NCBI RefSeq assembly: GCF_003966125.1
Contig: NZ_RXMA01000019.1
Span: 1-64,000, forward strand
Length of the DNA stretch: 64,000 nt
Direction: 5' to 3'
DNA from: Azospirillum griseum
GTDB taxonomy: Bacteria; Pseudomonadota; Alphaproteobacteria; Azospirillales; Azospirillaceae
The position numbers and the translations under genes were made by a program. Below the pieces are notes generated by a model that had not been told where the DNA came from, searched no databases, and worked only from the letters and a program-made list of their open reading frames with translations. Within the stretch, counting starts at the first letter, position 1. Each line of letters starts with the position of its first letter. Below are positions 24,100 through 31,209 of this stretch, one piece after another.

Positions 24100-25676
24100 T
24101 GGCCTCACGCAAGCGTCCGTCCCTGCGCGACAACCTCACCCCCAGCGATCCGGTTGCCGGGCCGCCTCCCGCAAAGGCTCCGGCCAAGCGCAGAGCAAAA
24201 TCCAAGGCGGCGGTGGACGCTCCGCCGCAACCGGCACCGGTGGACGCCGTGGTTCCCGTGGGAGCGGCACCCGCCGATGCGCCGGTCGCGAACGCTCCGG
24301 TCGAGGCGGTTGAGACGGCACCGGTGGAGCCGACGGTCGCCGTCGTGGTCGCGCCGGTTGCGGTGTCCGAGGTGGTTCCGCCGCCGGAGGCCCAGCCCGC
24401 TCCTCAACCCGCGCCGCCAGAGGCGGCAGCAGCACCATCGCCGCCAGAGGCGGCGGCAGAACCATCGCCGCCAGAGGCGGCAGCCGAACCATCGCCGCCA
24501 GAGGCGGCAGCCGAACCATCGCCGCCAGAGGCGGTCATGCCACCATCCCCGCCGCCGGTGGCGACTCCCGTTTCGCCCGTGGGGCCTGCACCCGCTCCGC
24601 CCGCCGCGCCGGTCGCTCCCGCCCCCATCCTTGTCCCCCCAGTCATGGAGACCGTTGTGTCCTCTGCCCCCAGCGAAACGGTCAAAGCACCGGCCTCTGC
24701 CTCCCCCTCTCAGTCCACCTTCGTTCCGGCTCCGCCCCCGGCCCGGTCCGGTGGCCTCCTGGCGACGGTCGCGGTTGTGTTGGCGACCGCCGGACTGGCG
24801 GCGGCGGCCACCACCCCGCTGTGGTCGCCGCAGATCAAGCGTCAGGTTGCGGCCAGCCGCGTCCTGGACGAACGGGTGACGGCGGTCGAAGGCAAGCTTG
24901 GCACGGCGACGACCGCCAGCGCCTCGTTGACCGAGCGTGTGACCGCGCTGGAAGGCGCGCTGGCGGCGTTGAACAAGAAGGTCGCCGCTCTGCCCGACGC
25001 CAAGGCGTTCGGCGCGCTGGCCATCGCCCAGCTGACGGCGGCGCTGGACGATTCCGATCCCTTCGCGGCGGAATTGGCGGCGGTGCGCGCCTCGGGCGTG
25101 GTCGATGAACCGCTGAAGAAGGCGTTGGACGCGCTGGTTCCGCGCGCGGCCGTCGGCATACCCACCGCCGACACGCTGGCCGAAAGCTTTGTGCTGATCG
25201 TCCCGGACGCGCTGGCCGCCGATTTGCGCGCCGCCGCTGACGAGGCCAAGGCCGCCGCCGAAGCCGCTGCCGCCGCGCCGACTCCGGCCCCCGCCACCCC
25301 CGCCGAACCGCCGGTGGAGGCCCCCGCCGCCGCCGACAGCGGGACCAGCCCGGAAACCGCCCCCGTGGTGGCCGACGCCGGTCCCGGCATCGTCGATCAA
25401 TTGTGGTCGGCTCTTTACGGTGCCGCCGATCTGCTGCGCGTCGTCTCCTTCAGCACCGGCGAGGTCCGCAAGTCCGCGACCGTGCTGGAGCAGGCGGGTG
25501 TCCTGATCGCCTCGGGCGATCTGGTCGCCACGGTCGAACTGCTCTCCACGCTGGAAGGGGCTGCGGCCAAGGCCTATGGCCCGTGGCTGGATGACGCGCG
25601 CGCGCGCGTGGCCGCCAACCAGGCGTCGGCCCTGCTGACCGCGCGCAGCGCGGCGCTGCTGGGTGGCAAGTCCTGA
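24099..25676 (+). CDS. membrane-anchored coiled-coil protein, mitofilin (Mic60)-like
   Basis: A 525-residue protein. Residues 1-215 are cytoplasmic by prediction: a basic start (RKRPSLRD, KAPAKRRAKSKA), then Pro/Ala/Glu/Val-rich sequence with five tandem PPEAAAEPS repeats. One membrane helix follows near 218-240 (GGLLATVAVVLATAGLAAAA), then a helical coiled-coil stretch (about 250-300 and 350-420). The C-terminal segment with ASGDLVATVELLSTLEG and YGPWLDDARARVAANQA resembles the mitofilin signature of alphaproteobacterial Mic60 (COG4223). The usual Mic60 gene sits near hemD; this one is instead coupled to a ParA-like ATPase. The Mic60 assignment is inferred from topology and C-terminal pattern only. 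Confidence 0.6.
   Translation: MASRKRPSLRDNLTPSDPVAGPPPAKAPAKRRAKSKAAVDAPPQPAPVDAVVPVGAAPADAPVANAPVEAVETAPVEPTVAVVVAPVAVSEVVPPPEAQPAPQPAPPEAAAAPSPPEAAAEPSPPEAAAEPSPPEAAAEPSPPEAVMPPSPPPVATPVSPVGPAPAPPAAPVAPAPILVPPVMETVVSSAPSETVKAPASASPSQSTFVPAPPPARSGGLLATVAVVLATAGLAAAATTPLWSPQIKRQVAASRVLDERVTAVEGKLGTATTASASLTERVTALEGALAALNKKVAALPDAKAFGALAIAQLTAALDDSDPFAAELAAVRASGVVDEPLKKALDALVPRAAVGIPTADTLAESFVLIVPDALAADLRAAADEAKAAAEAAAAAPTPAPATPAEPPVEAPAAADSGTSPETAPVVADAGPGIVDQLWSALYGAADLLRVVSFSTGEVRKSATVLEQAGVLIASGDLVATVELLSTLEGAAAKAYGPWLDDARARVAANQASALLTARSAALLGGKS
24413..24547 (+). repeat. five tandem 27-bp repeats inside the mitofilin-like gene
   Basis: Units start at 24413, 24440, 24467, 24494 and 24521. 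Each begins GCCGCCAGAGGCGG, itself an inverted repeat, and encodes PPEAAAEPS or a variant. Units 3 and 4 are identical at the DNA level, which points to recent slippage; the first and last have drifted. The number of units is likely to vary between strains. Confidence 0.9.
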
Positions 25677-25742
25677 TCTTGACGTGATCCCGCCGTGATC
25701 CGTGGCGGATGATCGTGTCCGCCCGGGTCCATCGCGGCCCGC

Positions 25743-26606
25743 TTACATCTCGTTTGTTTCCACGCCGTCGTTGCGCTCCGTCCATCCGGCGGCGCGCACG
25801 GCGGCGTTGTAACGTCGGCTGACCGGAACGCGGCGGCTGTCGGTCAGCACCAGCGTCAAGCGCCCGTCGGCGGTGCGCTCCACCCCCGCCACCGCGCGGT
25901 CCGCCACCCAATGGGAACGGTGGACCTGCATCCCCTCCATTCCGGTCAATTCGCCGATGGCGTCGCGCAGCCGCAGCAAAATCAAATCGCTGCCCTGGTC
26001 GGTGTGAACCCGGACATAGTGATCCTCCATTTCCAGGGCCAGCAGGTTGCGGCCCAGCCGGGGCGGGATGCGGTCCAGGAACGGGGCCGTGCCGGGATCG
26101 GGCGCTGGCGTCGGCATCAGATCCGGCACCAGGGCGGCGTCCGGTTCCACCGCATCGGGGATCGTTGGGGGTGCTGGCGGCGGGGCCGCGTCGATCACGC
26201 CGTGGCGGCGCAGCTCCAGCCAGATCGGCGGGGCGGCGACCAGCAGGGTGACGACCAGCACATAGCCGTACAGCGTCAGCAGACTGCCCAACCCCTGCGG
26301 GCCGCCGTTCCGCCAGGTTTGTTCGATGAGGGCGACCACGCCGGTTTGCACGACGCTGACGGTCAGCAACCCCGCCGCCAACATCCAGCGCCAGGATCGG
26401 GTCAGGTCGGCGGACATCCGTTTGGCAAGCCAGACGACCAGATCGAATTCCAGCGTGCCCGCCAGAAGCAACCCGCCCCAATAGGCCAGCCGCCCGGCGA
26501 GGCTCAAATCCTGAAAGGTGCCGAACGGTCCCAGCACCGCCAGCGCGGCGACGCTGATGACCAGAACCGGCGCGCGGCGGGCGAGATGGGCGCGCAAGGC
26601 GGTCAT
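25743..26606 (-). CDS. membrane-bound LytTR-type transcriptional regulator
   Basis: A 287-residue protein. Four hydrophobic segments lie within residues 10-130, followed by a Pro-rich linker at about 135-185. A C-terminal LytTR DNA-binding domain follows (about 190-280) with LLALEMEDHYVRVHTDQGSDLI, the MQVHRSHWVA segment and VPVSRRYNAAVRA. There is no receiver domain, so the membrane part is probably the sensor. The start is an ATG with GGAG 6 bases upstream; the open frame continues 95 codons further with no membrane features. Targets and signal are unknown. It is convergent with the mitofilin-like gene. Confidence 0.85.
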   Translation of the reverse strand: MTALRAHLARRAPVLVISVAALAVLGPFGTFQDLSLAGRLAYWGGLLLAGTLEFDLVVWLAKRMSADLTRSWRWMLAAGLLTVSVVQTGVVALIEQTWRNGGPQGLGSLLTLYGYVLVVTLLVAAPPIWLELRRHGVIDAAPPPAPPTIPDAVEPDAALVPDLMPTPAPDPGTAPFLDRIPPRLGRNLLALEMEDHYVRVHTDQGSDLILLRLRDAIGELTGMEGMQVHRSHWVADRAVAGVERTADGRLTLVLTDSRRVPVSRRYNAAVRAAGWTERNDGVETNEM

Positions 26607-26755
26607 TCCGCTCTCCTGCGCAAAGGCGCGGGCGCGAACGGGTGGGGCAACAACGCACGGGCAGGACACCGCAAGATGGACCGTCTCGAAACAGGGGCGA
26701 CCGATGCGGGAGAGTCGCGCAGCCGTCGGCCCGGTCAAGCGGAAACGCGCGCGCG

Positions 26756-27436
26756 TCAGTCCTGATAGGGGCAGGAGGCGAGAAAATCGGCCAGGCGGCG
26801 GCCGGGCGCGTCCTCGAACCCGCGTTCCAAGGTCTGCACCGCGTCCATCCGGTCGATGCGGAAATTGCGGAACTCCTGGCGCAGCTCGCACCAGGCGGCC
26901 AGCGTCCAGGTTCGGCCCCAGAAGAACAGGCCCAGCGGATGGACGGCGCGGGCCGACGCCGCCCCATCCTCCCGTCGGTAATCGAACAGCAGGACCCGGC
27001 GATCGTTGATCGCGGCGCGCAGCAGGTCCATCCGCTCGCGCAGGGCGGGCGGGAAGAAATCGGGGGCGAACAGGCGGCTGTCGGCCAACTCCCGCCGCCG
27101 GGTTTCCGGGACCACCGCTTCGACCTTGTCGAGCACGCGGGCGGCGGCGGCGGCCAGCGCCCCGCCGGTCCAGGCGCGGGCCAGCCGCGCCCCGACGACC
27201 AGCGCCTCCACCTCGTCGCGGGTGAACATCAGCGGCGGCAGATCGTAACCGTCGCGCAGCAGATAGCCGACCCCGGCCTCGCCCTCCACCGGCACGCCGG
27301 AGGCGGCGAGGTCGCGGATGTCGCGGTAGATGGTGCGCTCCGACACCTCCAAGCGCCGCGCCAGCTCGCTCGCCGTGATCAACCGCCCTTTGCGGAGCAG
27401 TTGCACGATGTCGAACAGGCGGTCGGCGCGGCGCAT
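26756..27436 (-). CDS. HTH/WYL-domain transcriptional regulator (YafY-like)
   Basis: A 226-residue regulator. The N-terminal winged helix begins MRRADRLFDIVQLLRK, with the recognition helix in SELARRLEVSERTIYRDIRDL. The central WYL domain shows RRVLLFDYRRED and the conserved AVHPLGLFFWGRTWTLAAWC, and a WCX region follows with FRNFRIDRMDAV. WYL regulators sense nucleic-acid-type or small ligands. The gene lies 7 bases after the VOC-protein gene, and both are likely co-transcribed; this regulator/VOC pairing is common. The start ATG is the family start. Confidence 0.88.
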   Translation of the reverse strand: MRRADRLFDIVQLLRKGRLITASELARRLEVSERTIYRDIRDLAASGVPVEGEAGVGYLLRDGYDLPPLMFTRDEVEALVVGARLARAWTGGALAAAAARVLDKVEAVVPETRRRELADSRLFAPDFFPPALRERMDLLRAAINDRRVLLFDYRREDGAASARAVHPLGLFFWGRTWTLAAWCELRQEFRNFRIDRMDAVQTLERGFEDAPGRRLADFLASCPYQD

Positions 27437-27443
27437 GGTGGCA

Positions 27444-27827
27444 TCAACCCATGGAATGAAGGCCGATGCGGTTGCCTTCGCTGTCGATGAATTGCGCGAA
27501 GTAACCCAGCTCGGGGGTGATCGGCGTCTTGGGCACGACGATGCGGGCACCGGCGGCCTCGGCGCGGGCCAGCGGTTCGGACAGATCCACCCCGCCGTTC
27601 AGATAGACGATGGAGCCGCTGTCGCCGGGGGTGTGCCCTTCATGCTCGATCAGGCAGCCGGTCACGGCCCCCTTGTCGGCGGGGAACAGGGCCAGACGGA
27701 TCGTCATGCCGCTGGGGCAACCGCTCTGGTCGAGAGTGACGGCGAACACCGTTTCGTAAAAGCTGACGGCGCGGGCCAGATCGCTGACCGGAATCTCGAA
27801 CCACACGGCCACGTTGGTGGGCATCAT
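27444..27827 (-). CDS. VOC-superfamily protein (glyoxalase/dioxygenase-like)
   Basis: A 127-residue single VOC module pair (beta-alpha-beta-beta-beta twice). It starts VAVWFEIPVSDLARAVSFYETVF and ends AQFIDSEGNRIGLHS. The metal-ligand positions typical of glyoxalase I are only partly kept, and proteins of this size and pattern (PhnB/predicted lactoylglutathione-lyase-like) are mostly uncharacterised. It is the first gene of a two-gene unit with the WYL regulator. An unusual pair of strong palindromes lies just upstream. Confidence 0.8.
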   Translation of the reverse strand: MMPTNVAVWFEIPVSDLARAVSFYETVFAVTLDQSGCPSGMTIRLALFPADKGAVTGCLIEHEGHTPGDSGSIVYLNGGVDLSEPLARAEAAGARIVVPKTPITPELGYFAQFIDSEGNRIGLHSMG

Positions 27828-27864
27828 CGCAACAAACTCCTGACAGAAGAGGGAGGGTGGTAGA

Positions 27865-27890
27865 CAGGGTGTGTGCCGGCACGCACCCTG
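27865..27890. promoter_or_regulatory. 26-bp near-perfect palindrome upstream of the VOC gene
   Basis: CAGGGTGTGTGCC / GGCACGCACCCTG, 12 of 13 positions symmetric, without a spacer. It lies 38 bases upstream of the VOC start and so could be an operator for the VOC/WYL unit, or the hairpin of a transcript end. Confidence 0.45.
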
Positions 27891-27900
27891 TGTACGCCCC

Positions 27901-27928
27901 CCCTCCTGACAGCGTGCTGTCAGGAGGG
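27901..27928 (-). terminator. 13-bp perfect hairpin downstream of the TerB-like gene
   Basis: Arms CCCTCCTGACAGC and GCTGTCAGGAGGG around a GT loop, 34 bases beyond the stop of the minus-strand TerB-like gene. No T tract follows. CTGACAG occurs again at 27840-27846, on the other side of the neighbouring palindrome. Confidence 0.5.
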
Positions 27929-27962
27929 TGACGCCCGGCGGACAAAATCCGCCGGTGGAGGA

Positions 27963-28388
27963 TCAGGCGTCAAGCACCGCGCGGTCGTTCTTGGCGACCA
28001 GGGCGGCGAAGTAGGGTTCCATCGTCGCGTCGTCGAACCCGAAGGCCTGCTGGTACTGGATGATCAGATCGCGTTCGCCCGCCTCGGCCTCGCCATCGGC
28101 CATGGCGCTGTCGATCATGTTCAGCAGGATGCACAGCCGCTGCTGTTGCGACAGCTTCGGCGTTGCATCGGCCAGGAACTGGGCGGGGGGCGTGCTGCGG
28201 GCGTGCTTCAGGCAGCGGTCCAATTCGTCGCGCGTCGCGTTGCGGCCCAGGACGGAAATGAGATGCGCGACCTCTTCCGGGTCGATCTCGCCATCCGACG
28301 CCATGCATTGGATCAGCGCCACCGCCAGCGCGCGGCGGGGGGTGATGTCCAGCGGGGCGGCACCCTTGAACTTGTCGAACAGGCCCAT
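27963..28388 (-). CDS. TerB-like (tellurite-resistance family) protein
   Basis: A 141-residue helical cytoplasmic protein. The pattern LAVALIQCMASDGEIDPEEVAHLISVL near the start and LCILLNMIDSAMADGEAEAGERDLI in the second half matches the TerB fold, with its two acidic DGE motifs that can hold a metal. Such stand-alone TerB proteins are not proven to confer tellurite resistance. Start: the ATG at 28388 has GGAG 7 bases upstream; the open frame runs much further upstream but overlaps the next gene. It is transcribed away from the neighbouring VOC gene. Confidence 0.78.
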   Translation of the reverse strand: MGLFDKFKGAAPLDITPRRALAVALIQCMASDGEIDPEEVAHLISVLGRNATRDELDRCLKHARSTPPAQFLADATPKLSQQQRLCILLNMIDSAMADGEAEAGERDLIIQYQQAFGFDDATMEPYFAALVAKNDRAVLDA

Positions 28389-28465
28389 GGAAAAACTCCG
28401 TTGTCGTTGAACCGCCCTGCATGTGGGGATGCTGCGCGTGACGAACAGAGGGGCCATGCAAAAAA

Positions 28466-28960
28466 TTATGGGGTGGGGGCTGCGGGCGGGGCCGGGATGG
28501 GTTCCGGGTACTGCGCCAGTTCGAACAGCGCGCCGTCGGGGTCGCGCAGGTAGCACATCAGCTTGCCGCGCGGCAGCACGCTGTCGGGAACCGTCACCAC
28601 CGGGCCGACGGCGGTTGCCCCCGCCGCCAGGGCGCGGTCGCGCACGGCGTGAAGGTCGTCCACCGCCACGGCGAAATGACCGATGGCCTGCGGGCCGTCC
28701 GGCACCCCGTCGCGGTCGGGAAAGCGCAGCAGCTCGATGCGCAGACGTCGGTCGGCGTTGACCAGGATCACGCAGTCGGCGGTGGCCCCGGGCCGTTCCA
28801 GCAGCGCTTCGAACCAGGGACCGCCCAAGGTCTGGTTCAGCGTCACCGTCATGCCGAACACCGTGCGGTAAAAGGCCACGGCGCGCTTCATGTCGCGCAC
28901 GATGACGTTGATGTGGTCGTGGCGGGCGTGGCTGTCGGCTATGGCGGGGCTGGCGGGCAT
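28466..28960 (-). CDS. VOC-family protein (glyoxalase I-like)
   Basis: A 164-residue protein with two VOC half-modules: HDHINVIVRDMKRAVAFYRTVFGMTV near the start and IGHFAVAVDDLHAVRDRA, followed by YLRDPDGALFELAQYP. Metal-binding candidates are H16 or H14, the Glu in RIELLRF, H in IGHFAV and E in LFELAQ, so an intact metal site is plausible. The substrate is unknown. It lies 77 bases upstream of the TerB-like gene on the same strand and may share its transcript. Confidence 0.82.
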   Translation of the reverse strand: MPASPAIADSHARHDHINVIVRDMKRAVAFYRTVFGMTVTLNQTLGGPWFEALLERPGATADCVILVNADRRLRIELLRFPDRDGVPDGPQAIGHFAVAVDDLHAVRDRALAAGATAVGPVVTVPDSVLPRGKLMCYLRDPDGALFELAQYPEPIPAPPAAPTP

Positions 28961-28996
28961 GGTGGGGCGGAGCCTTGCGTCGGAACGGGAACCGAC

Positions 28997-30085
28997 TCAG
29001 CTGTGCCCGATGCGGGCGGAGGTTTCCAGCGCTTTGATGTGCGACAGGCCGGGCAGGATCTCCGACTTCACGAACTCCATCCGGCGGTTGGGGCCGCCGC
29101 CGCCGCGCTGGAACCGGCTTTTCCACAAATTCATCTTCACCGCCAACCCGCACAGCACGCCGCCGATGGTGACGTGGTGGGACGCGATCAGCTCGCGGAT
29201 GGTGCGGAAGGTGTCGGCGTTGATGTCGCTCCAGAAATCCTTGGAACGGTTGTCAAAGCTTTCGAACCGCCCGGTGATCGAGGTGGAGATGTCGGTCAGG
29301 TCGCGGGCGATGTCGTCCAGCATCTTCATCTGGCGCGGGTCGCGCTTGACCTCCGCCGAGGTGCGGATGTCGGCCATCCAGGTGACGAAGCGCTGAACCT
29401 CCGGCACGATCTCGTCCAGGCATTTGCGGAAATAGGCCAGCGACAGGAAGATGTCGCCATACTCTTCCAGGAAATGCGGGATCTCGGTCAGCTCGATGTC
29501 CAGCCGGTCGGCCATCATGCGCAGGTTGCGCAGCGCCTCGTCCTTGTTGGGGGTGGCGAACAGGCGGATGATGTCGCTGACGTCGGCGACCTGCATGTCT
29601 TCCTGGCCGTAGACATACTCCATCAAGGGGCGGGTGAAGACCCGCATGTAGCTGGTCAGTTCCTTTTTCTTGCGGTCCGACAAGGTCAGACACTCGACGT
29701 TGTTCACGTCGATTTTCAAACGCCGCAACTCGATGCGCGAGGAATAGACGTCAAAGCTTGACGCGGTGGCGATCTTCTCGATCTTCACCAGATCGCGCTC
29801 GACCTCTTCCTTGTAGGATTCGAAATAGGCCGGGACATGGCGGGGAACCACCTGACCGCTGCCGGTCTGGGTGCCGTGAAACATCTCGACCACGGTTTGC
29901 AGTCGCACATTCTTGATCAGGCGGGCGTGCTGCAGGCCGGGCGTCTCCAACGGGATGCTGGACAAGGGCAGGATGTGCAGCGAATCGCGCGCCTCCTCGT
30001 CCAGCGATCGACGTTTGGTCTCCTCGGCGCTGGAGGATGCTTCGGTTTGTGCGTGTGCGTCGGCCTGACTGGCGTCGCCGTTCAA
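28997..30085 (-). CDS. conserved hypothetical protein, soluble and helical
   Basis: About 362 residues, with no membrane helix and no signal peptide. The N-terminal 40 residues are Ala/Glu/Ser-rich and probably disordered. The rest is strongly helical and charged, with segments such as ESYKEEVERDLVKIEKIA and LTDISTSITGRFESFDNRSKDFW. I do not recognise the family. Start: the open frame begins at a TTG at 30100 without a ribosome binding site. A second TTG at 30085 has GGAGAGG about 5 bases upstream and is preferred. A candidate promoter lies at 30140-30167. It is transcribed towards the VOC gene 36 bases downstream. Confidence 0.7.
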   Translation of the reverse strand: MNGDASQADAHAQTEASSSAEETKRRSLDEEARDSLHILPLSSIPLETPGLQHARLIKNVRLQTVVEMFHGTQTGSGQVVPRHVPAYFESYKEEVERDLVKIEKIATASSFDVYSSRIELRRLKIDVNNVECLTLSDRKKKELTSYMRVFTRPLMEYVYGQEDMQVADVSDIIRLFATPNKDEALRNLRMMADRLDIELTEIPHFLEEYGDIFLSLAYFRKCLDEIVPEVQRFVTWMADIRTSAEVKRDPRQMKMLDDIARDLTDISTSITGRFESFDNRSKDFWSDINADTFRTIRELIASHHVTIGGVLCGLAVKMNLWKSRFQRGGGGPNRRMEFVKSEILPGLSHIKALETSARIGHS

Positions 30086-30139
30086 CCCAACCTCTCCCAA
30101 TGCGTGCAGCGTGTTGCAAATCCGTCATCGTCAGGATGC

Positions 30140-30167
30140 ACCATACAGCAGAGGCCGATGGTGGCAA
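30140..30167 (-). promoter_or_regulatory. candidate sigma-70 promoter for the hypothetical gene
   Basis: On the minus strand TTGCCA, a 16-base spacer, then TATGGT, about 55 bases upstream of the chosen TTG start at 30085. Confidence 0.4.
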
Positions 30168-30234
30168 GGATGGAGATGCCACGATTCGCAACAGAAAACC
30201 ATTAGGGTACAACGCAATACCCGCCAGCAGCCCG

Positions 30235-30265
30235 GTTTGGCAACGCGGGGAAGGCGTTGCCAAAC
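30235..30265 (-). terminator. hairpin after the DUF1150 gene
   Basis: A perfect 12-bp stem GTTTGGCAACGC / GCGTTGCCAAAC with a 7-base loop, 5 bases beyond the stop of the minus-strand gene. No T run follows, so it is a transcript-end hairpin or a weak terminator. Confidence 0.55.
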
Positions 30266-30270
30266 GGTCA

Positions 30271-30492
30271 TCAATGGACGCTCAACGGCTCCATGTCGTT
30301 CTGGCGGATGGCGGCGAACGCGGTGTCGCGTTCCGCCAGCACGCTCAACGGCGACCCGTCGGCGGCGTGGATGGAAAAGACCAGCGCGCCGTCCCGTTCC
30401 ATCGGACGGACATAGGCGAGGTGATCCAGGCCCAGCGTGGCGAAATCCTGGACCGAGAGATGGCGCAGATGCTCGATCGTTTCGTGGGTCAT
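30271..30492 (-). CDS. DUF1150-family small protein
   Basis: A 73-residue acidic protein matching the alphaproteobacterial DUF1150 pattern: SVQDFATLGLDHLAYVRPM, then a variable segment and SIHAADGSPLSVLAERDTAFAAI. Genes of this family are regularly found next to small heat-shock protein genes, as here (97 bases downstream of the Hsp20 gene), and are thought to share its heat regulation. The molecular function is unknown. The start is the ATG at MTHETIEHL; the open frame continues upstream without homology. Confidence 0.85.
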   Translation of the reverse strand: MTHETIEHLRHLSVQDFATLGLDHLAYVRPMERDGALVFSIHAADGSPLSVLAERDTAFAAIRQNDMEPLSVH

Positions 30493-30589
30493 GGTCGCGA
30501 CACTCCAAACGGCCCCCGGACGGTGGGCGGGCCGTGATGCGGAAAGACGGATGCCGATGCAGCGGGCGGCAAGGCGGTCAACGCGGGGG

Positions 30590-31069
30590 TCAGCCCCCGT
30601 TGCGATCCGCCGCAAGGTCGATGGTGCGGGCGGCTCCACCGGGTGCGGCGGCACCGGGCTGCTCGATCTTGATCGTCCGCACCTTCGGTTCGGGCAGCGG
30701 GCGGGTCAGGTCGATGTTCAGCAGACCGTTGTCGAGCGAACAGCCCACCACCTCGATCCCATCGGCCAGCACGAAGCTGCGCTGGAACTGGCGGGCGGCG
30801 ATGCCGCGATGGATGTAGATGCGCGACTTGTCGTCGGTCTGGCGACCGCGAATGACGAGTTGGTTGTCTTCGATCTGCACCGACAGGTCTTCGGACGTGA
30901 AGCCCGCGACCGCCAGCGTGATGCGCAGGCCGTCGTCGCCGATCTGTTCGATGTTGTAGGGGGGGTAGCCTTCGGCGGAATTCTTGGCGATCCGGTCGAG
31001 CGTGCGTTCGAACTGATCGAAGCCCAACAGCAGCGGGCTGTTGAACAGGGACAGGCGGGTGGTCGTCAC
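30590..31069 (-). CDS. small heat-shock protein, Hsp20/alpha-crystallin family
   Basis: A 159-residue chaperone. The N-terminal SLFNSPLLLGFDQFERTLDRI and YPPYNIEQ lead into the alpha-crystallin domain (about 35-130) with the A-G-F motif (TLAVAGFTSEDLSV), IYIHRGIAARQFQRSF and a GLLNIDLTRPLPE ending. It holds unfolding proteins in soluble form under stress. Start: a GTG at 31069 lies 7 bases after a perfect AGGAGG, so it is chosen over the longer frame. A heat-shock-type promoter lies about 100 bases upstream, giving a long leader that could be an RNA thermometer, although no clear SD-masking hairpin was found. The DUF1150 gene follows. Confidence 0.92.
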   Translation of the reverse strand: MTTTRLSLFNSPLLLGFDQFERTLDRIAKNSAEGYPPYNIEQIGDDGLRITLAVAGFTSEDLSVQIEDNQLVIRGRQTDDKSRIYIHRGIAARQFQRSFVLADGIEVVGCSLDNGLLNIDLTRPLPEPKVRTIKIEQPGAAAPGGAARTIDLAADRNGG

Positions 31070-31171
31070 GGCGCATCCTCCTCTTGACGCGAGCGAGTTG
31101 CACAAAGCTAAGGCCCGTTTCCGGCGCCCGGCGAAGCGGCAGCCCAAACGGATTCGGCGCTGCCACGACAA

Positions 31172-31202
31172 TAGATTGGGAGATGGGGGGCCGTGGTCAA
31201 GG
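31172..31202 (-). promoter_or_regulatory. RpoH (sigma-32)-type promoter of the hsp20-DUF1150 unit
   Basis: On the minus strand CCTTGACC (-35) is followed after 14 bases by CCCAATCTA (-10), which matches the sigma-32 consensus CCCCATNTA in all but one position. It lies about 100 bases upstream of the Hsp20 start. Confidence 0.55.
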
Positions 31203-31209
31203 CTCTCGA

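Noticed and set aside
24413..24547. Tandem repeats considered as a CRISPR-like array
   Set aside because: Units are contiguous and in frame with no spacers; they are coding repeats.
24105..25400. Minus-strand frame of 431 codons opposite the mitofilin-like gene
   Set aside because: Its Arg/Gly/Cys/Trp-rich repeats are the antisense of the Pro/Ala-rich coding repeats; no start signal.
23410..25676. Plasmid-type or integrative-element partition locus
   Set aside because: No ParB, no parS-like repeats, no integrase or att-like repeats; the partner is a membrane protein and both sides are ordinary chromosomal genes.
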